Below are positions 12,188 through 25,155 of a DNA stretch of 64,000 bases, piece by piece. Origin of the DNA: Thelephora terrestris (lineage: Eukaryota; Basidiomycota; Agaricomycetes; Thelephorales; Thelephoraceae). The notes below the pieces were generated by a model, which was not told the origin of the DNA, did no database searches, and saw nothing but the letters and a program-made list of their open reading frames with translations. Numbering within the stretch: the first letter of the stretch is position 1; each line of letters starts with the position of its first letter. The translations under genes and the position numbers were made by a program. Where the stretch lies: NCBI GenBank assembly GCA_015956445.1, contig WIUZ02000001.1, positions 868,001-932,000 on the forward strand. Direction: 5' to 3'.

Positions 12188-13188
12188 TTATGCGCAATCA
12201 TTGCCGGTGGAAAGTTTGGTTTCCGTTTTCCGTCTCCTCTTCCGTTTATGTCCACTTCGAGCTTGACTGGCTCCCGCGAGTGTGTCTGCGACGTCCTGCT
12301 CATCTTCGCGTTTCCGTTTGGAACCTGTAGAGGTCGGTTCCGACCTGGGGATCTGCGTAACAGCAGGCTTCTTCTTTTTGACGCTAAGGGGATTTGGCCC
12401 CATTGGCCCTTTCTTTTTCTTTCTGGGGATTTCGGCTTGTTTCACGGACACAGACAGTTTAGATAACTCTGCCTCAGCAGGTCGAAGCGCAGCCTCATCC
12501 GACTTTGCACAAGTGATCAACGGAAGAAACGTACAAGACGGGTTCGACTCACTCTTTCCTTGGTTTTCAACGTGGCACCGCTTGGTGGTTCGAGAATCAT
12601 TACCGAGCGGTTGACATGGACGATTGGTACAGCAGGTACGCAGCGGAGCGATGAGCGAAGGGATTGAGATTGCGTAGCGACGACGTAACGGTGTTTATTT
12701 GTTTCGCCTGCTAAGTTTGAGGCTTGGCTCGTTGAACGGTGCCGACACTTTGAACTTACCGATGACATCTTTCAAGCATGCATCTCCAGGGACAACCTCT
12801 CTATGATTGCATTTCCTTCGGTCAAAACTCTTGGCGAGGTCCACCACGGGTTGCATGGGTTTCCCCTGGAGATAAAGCTCGTGAATGCTGCATTGCGTTA
12901 TCACTTAACTTGGAAAGACCTGCTCAGCCAAAGAAAAGAATGAGGGGAACAGATACGCACTCAATTTAACAGTTCCCTGCAGGACAGTAGTCAACAGGTT
13001 GGATAGATCCATGCCGCCCTGGTGCGCCGTTTTACACATCTCCGAATCGACTGCAGGCTTCAGCTGAGTGACGAATATCATTGAAGAGGGGGGAGCTTAC
13101 TGAGAACCTGGTATGGCTGTCTGAACCCGAAATTCATTGAGTACATGGCCATTAACTTCCGGTACGCCTTGGCTCTCTTCTGTCTCAT
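12188..13188 (-). CDS. UTP23: UTP23, small-subunit processome PIN-like protein
   Basis: Nucleolar protein needed for early pre-rRNA cleavages and release of snR30. The first exon reads MRQKRAKAYRKLM followed by NFGFRQPYQ, a classic UTP23/FCF1-type N-terminus. Middle exons give VPAVPIVHVNRSVMILEPPS, the end of the PIN-like fold. The C-terminus contains KGPMGPNPLSVKKKKP, the hallmark GPNPLS-Lys motif of UTP23, followed by basic tracts (KRKRRRK). At least four exons with short introns are needed. The start ATG at 13188 is 155 bp from the divergent start of the RRM protein gene. Confidence 0.88.
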
Positions 13189-13342
13189 TTTTGTGAGGAA
13201 GAGGGATCTCGGAAGTTTCCGATCATTCCATCCGCACTCCAAGGATGCGTTGTACGCGTCCGTTGCAGCAGGCCTTCACTGGCCCAAGTGCTCGTTCATC
13301 TGGTATGATTGCATCGTTTTCGGATGAGGTATCTATTCACAC

Positions 13343-14086
13343 ATGCGGCGTACAGCTTCCCCGCCGTCAACACATATAAAAGTGAGCGGCCTGCCAAAAA
13401 CTGCCCTGCCAGAAGATGTTCGGAGGCTCGTACAGAAGCGGGGACTCGAGAACGTTACCGCAAGTGAGTCGGTCGACTTTTCCATCTGTTTGGTGATTTA
13501 ACACACACCCTGTTAAAGTATCCATGGATTACAATCGTTTTAGGCCGACCGGAGCTGCCTACCTGACACTATCGTCTCAGAATTCTGTGACCCGCAACTT
13601 GCGAATGCTGAACAATGCCACAATGGCATCCCTGTCACTTCGTTCAGCGGCGGTTCCGGACCCTTCTCCTGTCGCAAGGACGCGAGGCTCAGTTGGCCGT
13701 CAGGAAGCTGCCGACAAAGGTATCATCAACGGACACGGTCCTAACGGTGGAATTGCTGGGAACGGGAAGAATGTAATCGTGTGGGGCCTCCCTGGGAAAT
13801 TGCCGTCGGATGGCCTGAGAAACTACCTGAGGGCATTCCGATTATCTGACGAGAATGGACAGCAGAGCATTGTCAAAATCGAACCGTGAGTTTTTGGTAC
13901 GCTATGCGGTGTAGTTTTTAATTAAAACCATGCTGTAGCGAAAGGCTCTCCCTTACCTCAAGGCACCTGGTTCGGTGCGCGACCCCGTCTGAAGCTTACC
14001 GACTTGTCCGTCGTTTCCACATGACCCACTTCAGCGAGGCCTTCTATGGTGACAGGTACTTGATAGGCGCCCGCGTGGTCTCATAG
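13343..14086 (+). CDS. Two-RRM-type RNA-binding protein
   Basis: Exons 13343-13463, 13519-13885 and a third starting near 13939 join in frame. The N-terminal unit (IKVSGLPKTALPEDVRRLVQ, then YNRFRPTGAAYLTL) has RNP-like beta strands. A second RRM-like unit begins KNVIVWGLPGKLPSDGLRNY and ends FYGDRYLIGARVVS before a TAG at 14084-14086; this matches the last beta strand of an RRM, which argues against a splice at the GT inside GACAGGTAC. The protein has about 220-230 residues. Mitochondrial or nuclear location cannot be judged. I do not recognise a specific orthologue. Confidence 0.7.
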
Positions 14087-14151
14087 TTGTAGCTCTTTTA
14101 ATTTTCGTGCCTTTACCCATAATCAGGATCCACTTCACAATGATGTTTTGA

Positions 14152-14349
14152 GTAACATTTGAGGCTTTGGAGAATCGTCGTGGGAAGCTGATCAGGATTT
14201 CTGATGGTGAGCAGGGTCAAAATGTATTGAAGCTGGAAGCACAAACCGCCATGACCGTGGTCTACCGTGGACAAGAGCTCTCGCTCCAGGAATCATTCCG
14301 CGCGTTTTCTCGTAAATTGGAAGAAATCTTGACTCACCCAGACGAGTAG
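14152..14349 (+). other. Unassigned coding-like open frame after the RRM gene
   Basis: A frame open from 14152 to a TAG at 14347-14349 translates to charged, protein-like sequence (KLIRISDGEQGQNVLKLEA, then QELSLQESFRAFSRKLEEIL). It has no in-frame ATG near its start and follows a TGA at 14149-14151. It could be an alternative 3' exon of the RRM gene, a relic, or the last exon of a small separate gene. I could not find a splice that joins it cleanly. Confidence 0.35.
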
Positions 14350-14493
14350 GTGGCACGGCTAGACTCACAGACAAACCTTTTATTTATCTGGGCATGACTG
14401 TAGGTTTGCCGAATTTCAAGTCGAAGAGGTTCGCGCCCCTCCATCGCCCTTCTGGGCGCACGTCACTGAGATCCCGTGCTGCAGATCACAAGG

Positions 14494-15942
14494 ATGGAGC
14501 AAGAGATAGCGGCCGCGTCGTTTCGGCTGAAGTCTTTAATAAATTCCTTCAGCCCTGTCAACCGACTACCCCCAGAGGTGTTCACCACAATTCTGGCCCA
14601 TCGGTGGCCAGGAAGAGATCTCATTTCTTCCACACACGTTTGTCGACACTGGCGCACGGCCTTGCTCTCCTCTGCATCACTTTGGGCAGAACTACGCTGC
14701 GCGGGTGAAGAGCAGACATTTTGTTTCCTCCAAAGAGCCAAGACAGCCCCATTACACGTTTACTTGCGGCCGCGTTTCTCTCACGCAGCTCTCAGAACCT
14801 TCATCGCGCCTCAGGCCGGCCGCATAGAATCGTTGATCGCCTATCCGATGATTGCCCTGGACACCACAGCCCTGTGTCGCGATCTCTCGAATCCGGCTCC
14901 AAAACTGAGGACATTAGATATTGCACCCCATAGTGCCTCGCGACACCACCTTCCGACCATCTTCAGGGGAGACCTACCCGAATTGCGACGATTTAGTTTA
15001 GAACGCGCAGCATTCGACCTGACGAAGTTCCGGACACCAAACCTCACTCACTTCAGCCTCCAGTACACTGCCCATGGCGAGCCGTTAATGGCCGATCTGT
15101 TGGAATTCCTCGAGCAGGCCCCTCTTCTAGAGAGCCTAGTGATGGTAGCTGCCGGACCTTTGTGTGACGATGTCGAGTCCTACGACAACCTGGACAAAAT
15201 TGTTCACCTGCCTCGCCTCAGCCAACTCAAGCTCGTTGGGCGATCGGCTCGGTCAGGAATTATCTGCCATTTGGCTTTGCCCGTTGGCGCGGATGTGACC
15301 TTGCGCGCAGGCGTTATGCCGAGTCAAGATGGCATCACCAAGCATTTCCTCCCATCGTCCTTAGAGCACATCCCGATGGCAAGGAACGTCACGGTCATCA
15401 GATTCACAATCGACACGGCAGACGTGTGCTCCCTCCACTACATAGGGCCGAACGGAACGATATACATCGAGGCCTCAAACGCAGTCGCGGTCGAGGACGG
15501 TTGCTTTTCATACGACGCCATCCGCTCCTTCCAACCCGTATCCACGATAGAGGTCGAGAGAATCCTATTTAATGGCTTCCAGGGATGTGTCAATCAACAC
15601 GAAGCTTTCGAATCTCCCCGCTTTGTGGCTTTCCGAACCATGGAAAGTCTCCAATCAATAACGCTTGTTGACTGCCCGAGCCAATCGCTCATTGCTGTTC
15701 TACAACCAGCGAAACCGGAAGTCGTTTTCCCTTCGCTACGCACACTTACGATACACCTCTCCCCAAAAAATTCATTCAGCGCGGCCGGGCTTGAGGACCT
15801 CCTCGCCACCAGAAAAGAACGCGGCGTCCCGCTAGACACACTCATTTTCATAGCGGGGGATGAGCACGAGCGCATCCCGGACGATTTGCTGGTCAAGTTC
15901 AGAAGATACGTGGGCGAGGTGGAGTTCAGGCTAGACCCTTGA
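14494..15942 (+). CDS. F-box domain protein
   Basis: Intronless gene for a protein of about 482 residues. The N-terminal F-box is clear: FSPVNRLPPEVFTTILAH, then THVCRHWRTALLSSASLWAE (residues about 20-70), the LPPE/VCRxWR pattern of the large agaricomycete F-box family. The remainder is leucine-rich and likely forms degenerate repeats that recruit substrates to an SCF ubiquitin ligase; substrate unknown. The ATG at 14494 gives MEQEIAAASFRLKSL; an upstream GTG in frame is not needed. Confidence 0.85.
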   Translation: MEQEIAAASFRLKSLINSFSPVNRLPPEVFTTILAHRWPGRDLISSTHVCRHWRTALLSSASLWAELRCAGEEQTFCFLQRAKTAPLHVYLRPRFSHAALRTFIAPQAGRIESLIAYPMIALDTTALCRDLSNPAPKLRTLDIAPHSASRHHLPTIFRGDLPELRRFSLERAAFDLTKFRTPNLTHFSLQYTAHGEPLMADLLEFLEQAPLLESLVMVAAGPLCDDVESYDNLDKIVHLPRLSQLKLVGRSARSGIICHLALPVGADVTLRAGVMPSQDGITKHFLPSSLEHIPMARNVTVIRFTIDTADVCSLHYIGPNGTIYIEASNAVAVEDGCFSYDAIRSFQPVSTIEVERILFNGFQGCVNQHEAFESPRFVAFRTMESLQSITLVDCPSQSLIAVLQPAKPEVVFPSLRTLTIHLSPKNSFSAAGLEDLLATRKERGVPLDTLIFIAGDEHERIPDDLLVKFRRYVGEVEFRLDP

Positions 15943-16167
15943 GCTCTCTGATGGGACGATCCCTCGGGTTGGGGCAAATGGTTGTGCACCCTTGGCACCA
16001 GTTCACCTCTTTACACTTCACACACCCCGGATACATGTCAGTATTATGTAGCGTACCTCCCCTACCCGGCGTTGATATGATACTTCGTACACCTTCTCCG
16101 AACCACACAGAAACCCCCACCGATACAGACGTGATAGGGCGTATAAACGTACAGTAAAGATACAGGT

Positions 16168-19100
16168 TCACCGTCTGTTTGTGATTCTTCCGGCCTTCTT
16201 TTTTGCAGCTTGCTGCAGTGTGACATACGCGTACGGATCCGTTCCACCTCTCTTGACATCGCCGCCCGCTTTCTATTGGCCGATCAGTCTCACAAGCCAG
16301 GGTATAGCAGGCACGTTCGGAGGTGCGAACCTTGGATCTAAACTCCTTGCCCAGTTTCTCAGGTGAGCGTTTCTTGTTCTTCCCACTTACGTTGGTGGCA
16401 TCAACCATCTCAATGTCTTCAATATCGCCCTCCAGCTCATCTCTTCGACGTTTCTTGGTGTCCTTATTGAATTTCACCCGTCCACCGGGACCACGACTGA
16501 AGCCATCAACAGCGCGGATGGAGTCACGATAAGCCGTCCCAGCGACATCCTCTTCTACTTCCATAGTTCCATCATTTGCCTCATCTCCATCCTCGATGAT
16601 CATCTTGCCGGTTTCCGCATCGGACTTGAATTTGGAAGCTTCTTGGCCTGGTTTGCGGGACTTCTTCGAACGGGTGCCTTCGAATGCGGGAGTCAGACAG
16701 GGCCGGTAATGTAATGAATGCTTCGACTCACTCGTAACTTGGGTCGCGGCAGATTCAAGTAGGTCCATTGGCTGGTCATTGTCGACGCGAAGCCGAGGGC
16801 CGCCGTGAACATCGCCCCGCTTCTTACGGCCCCCGGAATTCTCCTCTTCGTCGGTTTCTGCCTCGCTATCCGAGTTACCGCCATAAAGAACTTCTTCGAA
16901 TGTTGATTCAGTGACCGGCTTGTGGACACCAGGTGCCTGGCGGTCGACGGTGAGGGGGCATAAGAAGCACACGGCGAACCCGAGCACAAACCTGATCTTG
17001 TTGCTCAGAAGCTTTTGCTTTCTTTTTCTTTGCATATTCCTTCCTTTTCTTGATGTTGGCTAGGATCTTCTTCCCGTCTTCGTTACCTTCCACACAGGCC
17101 AGTAGCTCCTCGTAGCCAACTTTTCTCATGAGGCGTTCGCAGATGTACCTCACTTGCATCTTGAAGTGGTTTTTGTGACCGTGAGACCAACCGAGAAGGG
17201 ATTTCAGCGTTGGTCTTAGATGTTCGCGGATAGTATCTGTGGTGTACATGTGGACAGCGAGCTTGATGAAACCGAGGGCAGATTTGACGATCTCCCGATT
17301 TGCAGAGTCAAGGAAGACCATCATTGTTGTGAATATTTCATTGGACATATCGGGAGAAATATCGTCTGCAACAGTGAGTCGTTACGAAGTTGTGCCACAA
17401 TCGGGAAATTACGCGAACCTTTGAATTCGAAAGCCAACCGGGAAATAGCTGTAATTGTCGCACTGATCATGTGTGGGGTTGCGCCAGCGAGGCCACCAGC
17501 AATCATCGTGAAATACTCTTCCAAAGATGCCTGTGCTATCGGGGTCGATTGTGATCAGGATAAGTAACGATGCCCGTCGATCTACAACTTACTTTCCGTA
17601 GCATTGTCTTCGTCCATCCCCTCGAGCAGATTGCGTTTGACCAAACCACCCTCCTTCATTTTCTTGCCCATGGCGACGATCAAGTTGAACGCTTCGAGGC
17701 GTGCTTTCTCTGATGGCTCTTTCGTTCCCAAGACCGCCTCCGGTATCAAAGAGGGAAGAAGATGCAGTGAAGTATTGGGGAGCGTGTTGACCAGCAATGC
17801 AAGCAGGTGCAGTCGATCCTGCAAATTTTCAGAGTTTCATCCAGAAAAATGAAAGCGCGGCTGAGCGCGAACCTTCTTTGCCGCTGCGGAAACTCCATCC
17901 GCCTTACCCTCGAGCCGCTGGATGAAACTCTCGGGGGTGACTTCGATCTTCTCGCTATCAACAAGCTTGCTGAGAATCTTGTAGCCGCGTTTCTGAACGC
18001 CGGTGGCTTTATTCTCTAGCACATCTTCCATGCTGGAAAACTCAAACAACGATTGGGAGTCTTTGTCCCCCAAGAAGGGAAGAAGGATCTGTAGCAGGTC
18101 TTGGGTCATAGTAACAACGCCGTCCCCGTCGGTGTTCGTCCCGAACTTGGAGGAGGTCGCAGCCGAGGTGGCTAGGTTTTGCTTGAATAACTGTGCCACC
18201 TTTGCGAACGCTTTTGAGATATGCTGTCGAACTGTGAGCGCACAGGAGGCGACGGGCAGCGGAGAAACAAACTTCCGGTCTGGCAATGCCAGCCCAGGCC
18301 CTAATCACATCGCCGATCTTTCCCCTGTCTTCACGGTCGACCGTTCCAAACACGTTGAAGAGCACAGCGAGCCAACTATCCGCCTGTGACTTGAGAAAAG
18401 CCACGTTTTCTTGAGCTACCTTTCTGGATATATGCTCAATACTAGAAAATTTCTCGCCCTCGTTACCCTCAGAAGCCAAGGCAACATTGGAATCCACCAT
18501 CGTCCTCAGAGCTTTGAGAATAGCCGGTCGCAACTCCTCTTGGCTGTAGATGAGTTGTGAGAGAAGTTGAGAGAAGGTGGTTGTTAGAGCCTGCCAATTG
18601 TTGTAAGATCGTAGGTGTGGATGGAGAAATGGTACTCCATACCGACTTAAGGTCGACTGTCCCGTGACAATAACCTGGCAGGCCATTCCATATTTGCGAA
18701 ACCAAAACACTCCAGACCTTTGCCTCCGAAGCTCGACCCTCCGCTTCGGCCGTTTGCTGATAATCGAACATCCGTTCAGTGAGGGGGACGAAGTATGAAA
18801 TAAAGTGATTCAGAGGAGAAGGATGTGGTTGGGTAAGCAGGGGGAGAAGGAACGCGCGCGGTTCTCTGCCTTCGGTCCTGTGCGGAAAATGTAAGAAAGA
18901 AACAGGGGGATGTGAGACATATGCCCTACCTATCGGAAGGTTCGAGGTTTAGTGGGAGTATTTTCAAGAGGGCTTCAGGGCCAAGAACACCCATCATAAC
19001 CCCAAGAGTTTTGTCCGCATCTTCCTTAAACTCGAAGTGCTTTTGTGTGCGGAGAGTCCCTATCTTTGTCACCATACCCGGCATCAGCACCTCAGCCGCT

Positions 19101-20427
19101 GTGGGATTCGTTACCACATCACGGTACCGGAGAGCTTGTACGAGAGAGGAAACCACAGACAGTAACTCCGGGATTGATCTTGCGAACGTCAGAGAATCCA
19201 ACGCCTTCTGCGTTTGTGTTATGATTTTCACGACGATCGAGTTATCCGTTCCCTGGTTTGCATCCGACAGGGCATTTTCTATGAGGGAAGGGGTGAAACA
19301 TGTCGAGATGAGGTCGAGTGCCTCCGCTGCAGATTTCCGAGTCTCTCGATCCGTAGATTCCAGGAAATTCCAAACACTCTTCCACGCACGGGGGAGTTCG
19401 GATGCAAATTGGTCGGGTGCCGTTTCCTTATACGATACGAGAGCTTTCGCGACCACCAACGCCCACGCCGGAGCCACTGTGGTGTCACTGGGCTGAGGGG
19501 CGGCGGAATGGATTGCGGATATTATGTCAGGTAACTGGGCGGTGAGCGCAGATTCGTCGTTGTCAGAAATAGCCGTGAGGAGGACAGAAAGTGTCGAAAA
19601 AGCAGAACGAGAAAGGTAGGGGTTCCCTAACTGGGGAAGAGGGATCAAAGAAGCGGCAATGGACGGTAGTGACTGGGGGAAGTTTGAGCGAACCTGCACG
19701 AGTGTATCAAAATGACACATACTGAGGGTGGGAGGGTAAGAACAATCGGTCCGAGCAACGCAAGAATATGGATCCCGGTCTCTGTACCGTCTGTACCACT
19801 ATTTTTCCTTGCCCTTACGGGACTTACATCGTTCGTAAGTGTGGACTGAATGAAGTCGGAAACCTGTGACGCATAAGGATGCCTAACAGATGGGGGAGGA
19901 GCTGAAGCAAGAACATCATGGATGACTTCCGCAGCCTTCTTTCGTACTTTGGGCCGAGGATCAAGTGTCAAGTGGAGGATTGAAGCAAATGATTGTCGGA
20001 GGCCCTGTGCAGATTCCAGTTGGGATCGTTCAAGTACAGTGTACACAGAATTGTAAATCGCTAATTGCGAACGTAATGGCGGGGCGTGTGGAACCAATGG
20101 GGGAAATAAAGGGGCGGTGAGGGACAAGATCGTTGAAAGATTAGAGCGGATGACTGGATGTGGAACGAAGGGGAGAACCAACGCCAGAAGATATAGTTCC
20201 GCTGGTAAAACGTCGCCTTCTCCAAAAGTCAGAGTCTCGGAGGACTGGACGGTGCTCTCCAGGGTCGTGAGCAGCGCAGCGAAGTAAGCGGTGGGCGACC
20301 TCTCCGCCCCTTGTTGCTCGAATGTCGATTCCAACGCCTGCAGTAGCTGAACAGGGGCTTTTTGGTGGGCAAGAGAGGACGTTGTATGGGGCCGAATTTT
20401 AGCCAGGGCTGTCTCGATATCTGACAT
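16168..20427 (-). CDS. RRP12: RRP12, ribosomal RNA processing / export HEAT-repeat protein
   Basis: Large HEAT-repeat protein required for export and maturation of both ribosomal subunits. The start MSDIETALAKIRPHTTSSLA resembles the conserved RRP12 N-terminus; a longer in-frame ATG is at 20496. Successive exons encode alpha-helical repeats, including ALESTFEQQ and LTLDPRPKVRKKAAEVIHDV. The 3' part is acidic/basic low complexity (GNSDSEAETDEEEN, KKRRRDELEGDIEDIEMVD). The final exon gives DPYAYVTLQQAAKKK, ending NRR at 16168-16170, the typical RRP12 tail. About ten exons are spread over 4.2 kb. The start is 142 bp from that of divergent NCBP2. Confidence 0.88.
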
Positions 20428-20569
20428 CGTTGTCAGATTTTTTCCGTTGCGGTCTAAAGATTGCTTCCAGGATTCTAAGATCGAGCGATGGGCCAAGAAG
20501 AAAATTGGCTTATAGCAACACGTGATGTGACGATCGAAGGAACATTCACCCCTCCACCAATCTGCGGCA

Positions 20570-21386
20570 ATGGCGCACGTCGTACAGCCACTAGACCAAC
20601 CGTCGAACTACAAGGATTCGCAAGCGCGAGTGGATAGGCACAGACAAGAGGAGGCTCTCTCGAGATCTTCCACCCTTTACGTATGTGTAGATTTTCTAAC
20701 GGCTACACGTCCGTGCAGCTAACAACTGCGTAGATCGGCAACCTGAGCTTCTACACAACAGAAGAACAGATATACGAATTGTTCAACAAATGTGCGAATG
20801 TTTCCGAAGGTGGAGGAATCAAGCGTGTCATCATGGGCCTGGATAGGAATACCAAGTGAGTTTCCGCTCGGACCGGTCATCCTTGACGGTGCTGATGTGA
20901 CGTCTTGAGAACGCCATGCGGATTCTGCTTCGTCGAATACTACACGCGTGCCGAAGCCCTTGCAAGTTTAAGGTACATCAGCGGAACTAAACTTGACGAA
21001 CGGATAGTTCGTTGTGACTTGGACGCGGGGTATAAAGAAGGTCGGCAATTCGGTCGAGGCAAAAGCGGAGGCCAGGTACGTGACGAGCATCGTGAAGACT
21101 ACGATCCCGGCCGTGGTGGCTGGGGTGCCCAAGCCCAAAAGTCCGAGGCTGAGCGAAGGAGAGAAGTGGAGGAGAGATATGCAGATACGACAGGCATTGT
21201 GGCCGGTGGCGGTGGAGATTGGAGGCAAGGGGAAGTGCCCAACCAGAGTCTCAAACGCGGCAGATCCCCGGAAGACGATGGAGAACGGGAGAGGGTGAGT
21301 TCCCAATTGTGGTACCTTGCCCCACGATTGACATTTCTTCCACACAGGCTGCGCGTTCTCGTTTGGACGTGGAAGACCGCATGTAA
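20570..21386 (+). CDS. CBC2: NCBP2 / CBP20, nuclear cap-binding protein subunit 2
   Basis: Small RRM subunit of the nuclear cap-binding complex, which binds the m7G cap of RNA polymerase II transcripts. Visible: conserved N-terminus ([20 protein letters not shown]), RNP2 [20 protein letters not shown], the block [20 protein letters not shown] containing RNP1, and [20 protein letters not shown]. The Tyr and Asp residues that stack and contact the cap lie in these blocks. Introns interrupt after STLY, within NTK, and after DDGERER; the last exon ends [10 protein letters not shown] at 21386. The Gly/Arg-rich tail ([20 protein letters not shown]) is also typical. Confidence 0.93.
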
Positions 21387-21495
21387 TTACCGCCCAGTCG
21401 ACCCGTAAAATGTAGAGTGTAGCTCCGCTTAGGCAGAAACAGGGGTAGGACGACAGCCAGATGAGGATAGTGGTAACAAAACTTGCATGATTGTA

Positions 21496-21576
21496 TGCCC
21501 CATGGCTCAGTTGGTTAGAGCGTGTGACTGTTATTCCGACATCACAAGGTCGAGAGTTCAAGCCTCTCTGGGGCAG
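21496..21576 (+). tRNA. tRNA-Asn (anticodon GTT) with a 7-nt intron
   Basis: Acceptor TGCCCCA pairs with TGGGGCA, with discriminator G. D arm GCTC-AGTTGGTTA-GAGC, anticodon stem TGTGA/TCACA, anticodon GTT at 21530-21532, T arm GAGAG-TTCAAGC-CTCTC. A 7-nt insertion (21534-21540, TTCCGAC) follows the base 3' of the anticodon. Same isotype as the gene at 11987-12069 but with an unrelated, shorter intron. Confidence 0.9.
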
Positions 21577-21670
21577 GCAGCTTTTTTCCTCACGGCAAGG
21601 TTGGCATAAACTTTCAACCCAGTCAAATTCCTAAACTGCATATGACAAGAAATCCAGAGACCACTGTTCT

Positions 21671-23024
<1,354 letters not shown>

Positions 23025-23114
23025 TGGATGGAAAGTCACCCAGGGATCGAGCCCGCCGCAGTGGTCAAAGGAAAAGGTCACACGCGATCGGACCGGTCAC
23101 GCGGAACGCGATCC

Positions 23115-23982
23115 ATGTCTTCTCGCAACGACCACCGACGACGGGACCGGAGCTGGGAACGTAGTGACAGGGATCGGGACCGCTACAGGGACCGTGGTGG
23201 AGATAGGGGGAGAGGAGATAGGCATCGAGACTCACGTAGAAGAAGCCGCTCCAGAAGTCCTCGGAGAAGTGAGACCGATAGACGTTCAGGTGCGCACAAC
23301 CTCTTCTCATTTCAGTTCCAACAGCTCAATGTAGACAGAGAGAGACAGGAAAGACTATCGTTACGATGGCAGGCGGGACTCTGATCGACGAGACAGAGAC
23401 GATCGTCGAAGAGATGATAGACGGGATGAACGCGACCACCACAAGGAAGAGCCTCGGGACAGAGGCACACCTAAGAACCCCGAATTGAAGCCTTCCCTGG
23501 GACTGAAAGAAGAGCTAGGTAAGTATGAAGCGCCAACCATATCTCAGGTGCTCACTTTTCATGCAGTGCCTCCGGTTCCGGAGCCACGTATCAAAAGTGG
23601 GGATCTCGAGGATGGTCAGGAGGAGGGAGAATCAATGGATGCCGTGGACCAGGAGGACGAAGCCATGACATCCATGATGGGCATAACTGGCTTTGGTTCT
23701 ACTAAGGTTTGGTTTCTCTCGATATGAGCGTATCATCATCTGAACATCTTTCACAGGGGAAGCACGTCGAAGGGAATCAAGAGGGTACCGCAAAGATCAA
23801 GAAGGTCCGAACGTGGAGACAGTACATGAACCGGTTTGTCGCTCTTTTGTTTCTGTTGATATGGAACTGACTACACGAACACCCTCTAGTCGTGGTGGAT
23901 TCAACAGGTCCGTCACCTACGTTTTTCGAGATTCTATCCGACTCTTACCCCATTTTTTAGGCCACTGGACAAGATCAAATAG
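23115..23982 (+). CDS. SNRNP27-like U4/U6.U5 tri-snRNP 27 kDa protein
   Basis: Splicing factor with the family's two-part layout: an N-terminal Arg/Ser/Asp-rich region (RRSRSRSPRRSETDRRSG and repeated RDRDRYRDRG) and a highly conserved C-terminal tail. The tail is spread over short final exons: MDAVDQEDEAMTSMMGITGF, then KKVRTWRQYMNR, RGGFNR and PLDKIK ending at 23982. The MMGFGxF-to-RQYMNRRGGFNRPLD tail is diagnostic of SNRNP27. Several exons are only 15-60 nt long. The shared divergent promoter with WDR5 is very short. Confidence 0.87.
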
Positions 23983-24324
23983 GCCGCCACCAGCAACGGG
24001 TCATTGGACTGACTTTGTGGACCCAGTTGAGTACTTCCATACTTCCGTCCTTGAGCCACGGTACTCGAGCCACATTCTCAGTCTCCTCGTTTCTGGATTG
24101 ACATCTCTCACGAGAGTAAGTGCTCCACGACACTGCACTGAATCCACAGAACCTTACATATATTCGTAACTACTGGAGGCACAATAAACGGAAATGAAAA
24201 GCCGCGCAAGAACAGTGTGTAACGTCAAAGAAGGAAATGATGGGGGCGAGAGACCGTCCCACCTGAGCTTTGACGCAACACGCGCAGACGGTGCGTCGAG
24301 GGCGTGACAAGACGTCTGGGGAGG
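23983..24324. other. Convergent intergenic region
   Basis: About 340 bp between the SNRNP27 stop and the eIF1 stop, the two genes converging. It presumably holds both 3' untranslated regions. I see no coding, RNA gene or repeat signal. Confidence 0.5.
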
Positions 24325-24923
24325 TTAGAAACCATGCAACTGGATGTCTTTTTCAGGGATACCCTCTTCCATTAAGAAGTGCTTGATCTTGACCCTCTGG
24401 TCACCCTGGAGCTGGATAACCATGCCAGCCTCCTCATCTTCGATGAGGGTGCCGTTGCAAGCGAACTCCTACCGGATCAGACCGAATGAGTGTCGAGTCA
24501 AAAGAGGGTATCGGCGAGCCGCGGGCCAAATGCGCGGTGGTCGCTAGCACAAACGTACCTTCTTGAAAGCCTTGAGGAGCTTTCTAGAGCTGTATTCTGG
24601 AAGACGATGAACATCCGAGATCAGATCTACTAGAGGAGTTGGTTACAGGACGGACTCACCCTTCGGAAGACCCTGTAAGGTCGTTAACGACTTGCGGCCA
24701 TTTCGTTGTTGGATACGGACATGGATGTAATTCTGTTGGCTTCCTACGTCCTCGTTATCAAAGTTCTGTGCTTCGTCTGCAAAGGGGTCTTTACAAGAGG
24801 TAAGTTAGATCGTGCGATCGTCATCCTCAGGAGGACTCCACCACCAGATAAGAATGGTGGCGGGGCGGAGAGCACAGGGCGGGGCGACGACTTACCGATG
24901 GTAGTGAGGTTACCGACGTTCAT
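24325..24923 (-). CDS. SUI1: Translation initiation factor eIF1 (SUI1)
   Basis: eIF1 binds the 40S subunit near the P site and controls start-codon selection. Reading the minus strand, exon 1 gives MNVGNLTTI. Later exons give DPFADEAQNF, YIHVRIQQRNGRKSLTTLQG, KLLKAFKKEFACNGTLIEDE and VIQLQGDQRVKIKHFLMEEG, ending KDIQLHGF. This is the full SUI1 domain, with the conserved RIQQRNGRKSLTT and LQGDQR blocks, and the usual length of about 110-115 residues. At least three introns interrupt the gene. The start is 233 bp from the divergent FYV7-like gene. Confidence 0.94.
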
Positions 24924-25155
24924 GCGACGAGAAACTTAAGGGTAGTACAGAAGGTGTCGAGAGGGACGAGGGTGGTGAGGAGAGAAGGGAACGGTCTTTT
25001 TATTCACTTTTACCCGTCATAGTAACTGGGTCTGATTCAAATGTTTGTCCTTATTTGTTCTGGTGGCTGACCGCACACATTGTGTCCCACGACACAGCAA
25101 TTGGATCCGGATCTGCGCACTTTGCTCCAGGCCCCAAGGAGTGCGAGTAACAGCC

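Noticed and set aside
14068-14151. Splice of the RRM gene at the GT in GACAGGTAC to an acceptor at 14126
   Set aside because: Unspliced reading completes the last beta strand of the RRM and stops at 14086; the spliced version ends in an unrelated tail.
20968-21561. 197-codon minus-strand frame
   Set aside because: Antisense to NCBP2 exons and runs into the tRNA-Asn gene; no family signature.
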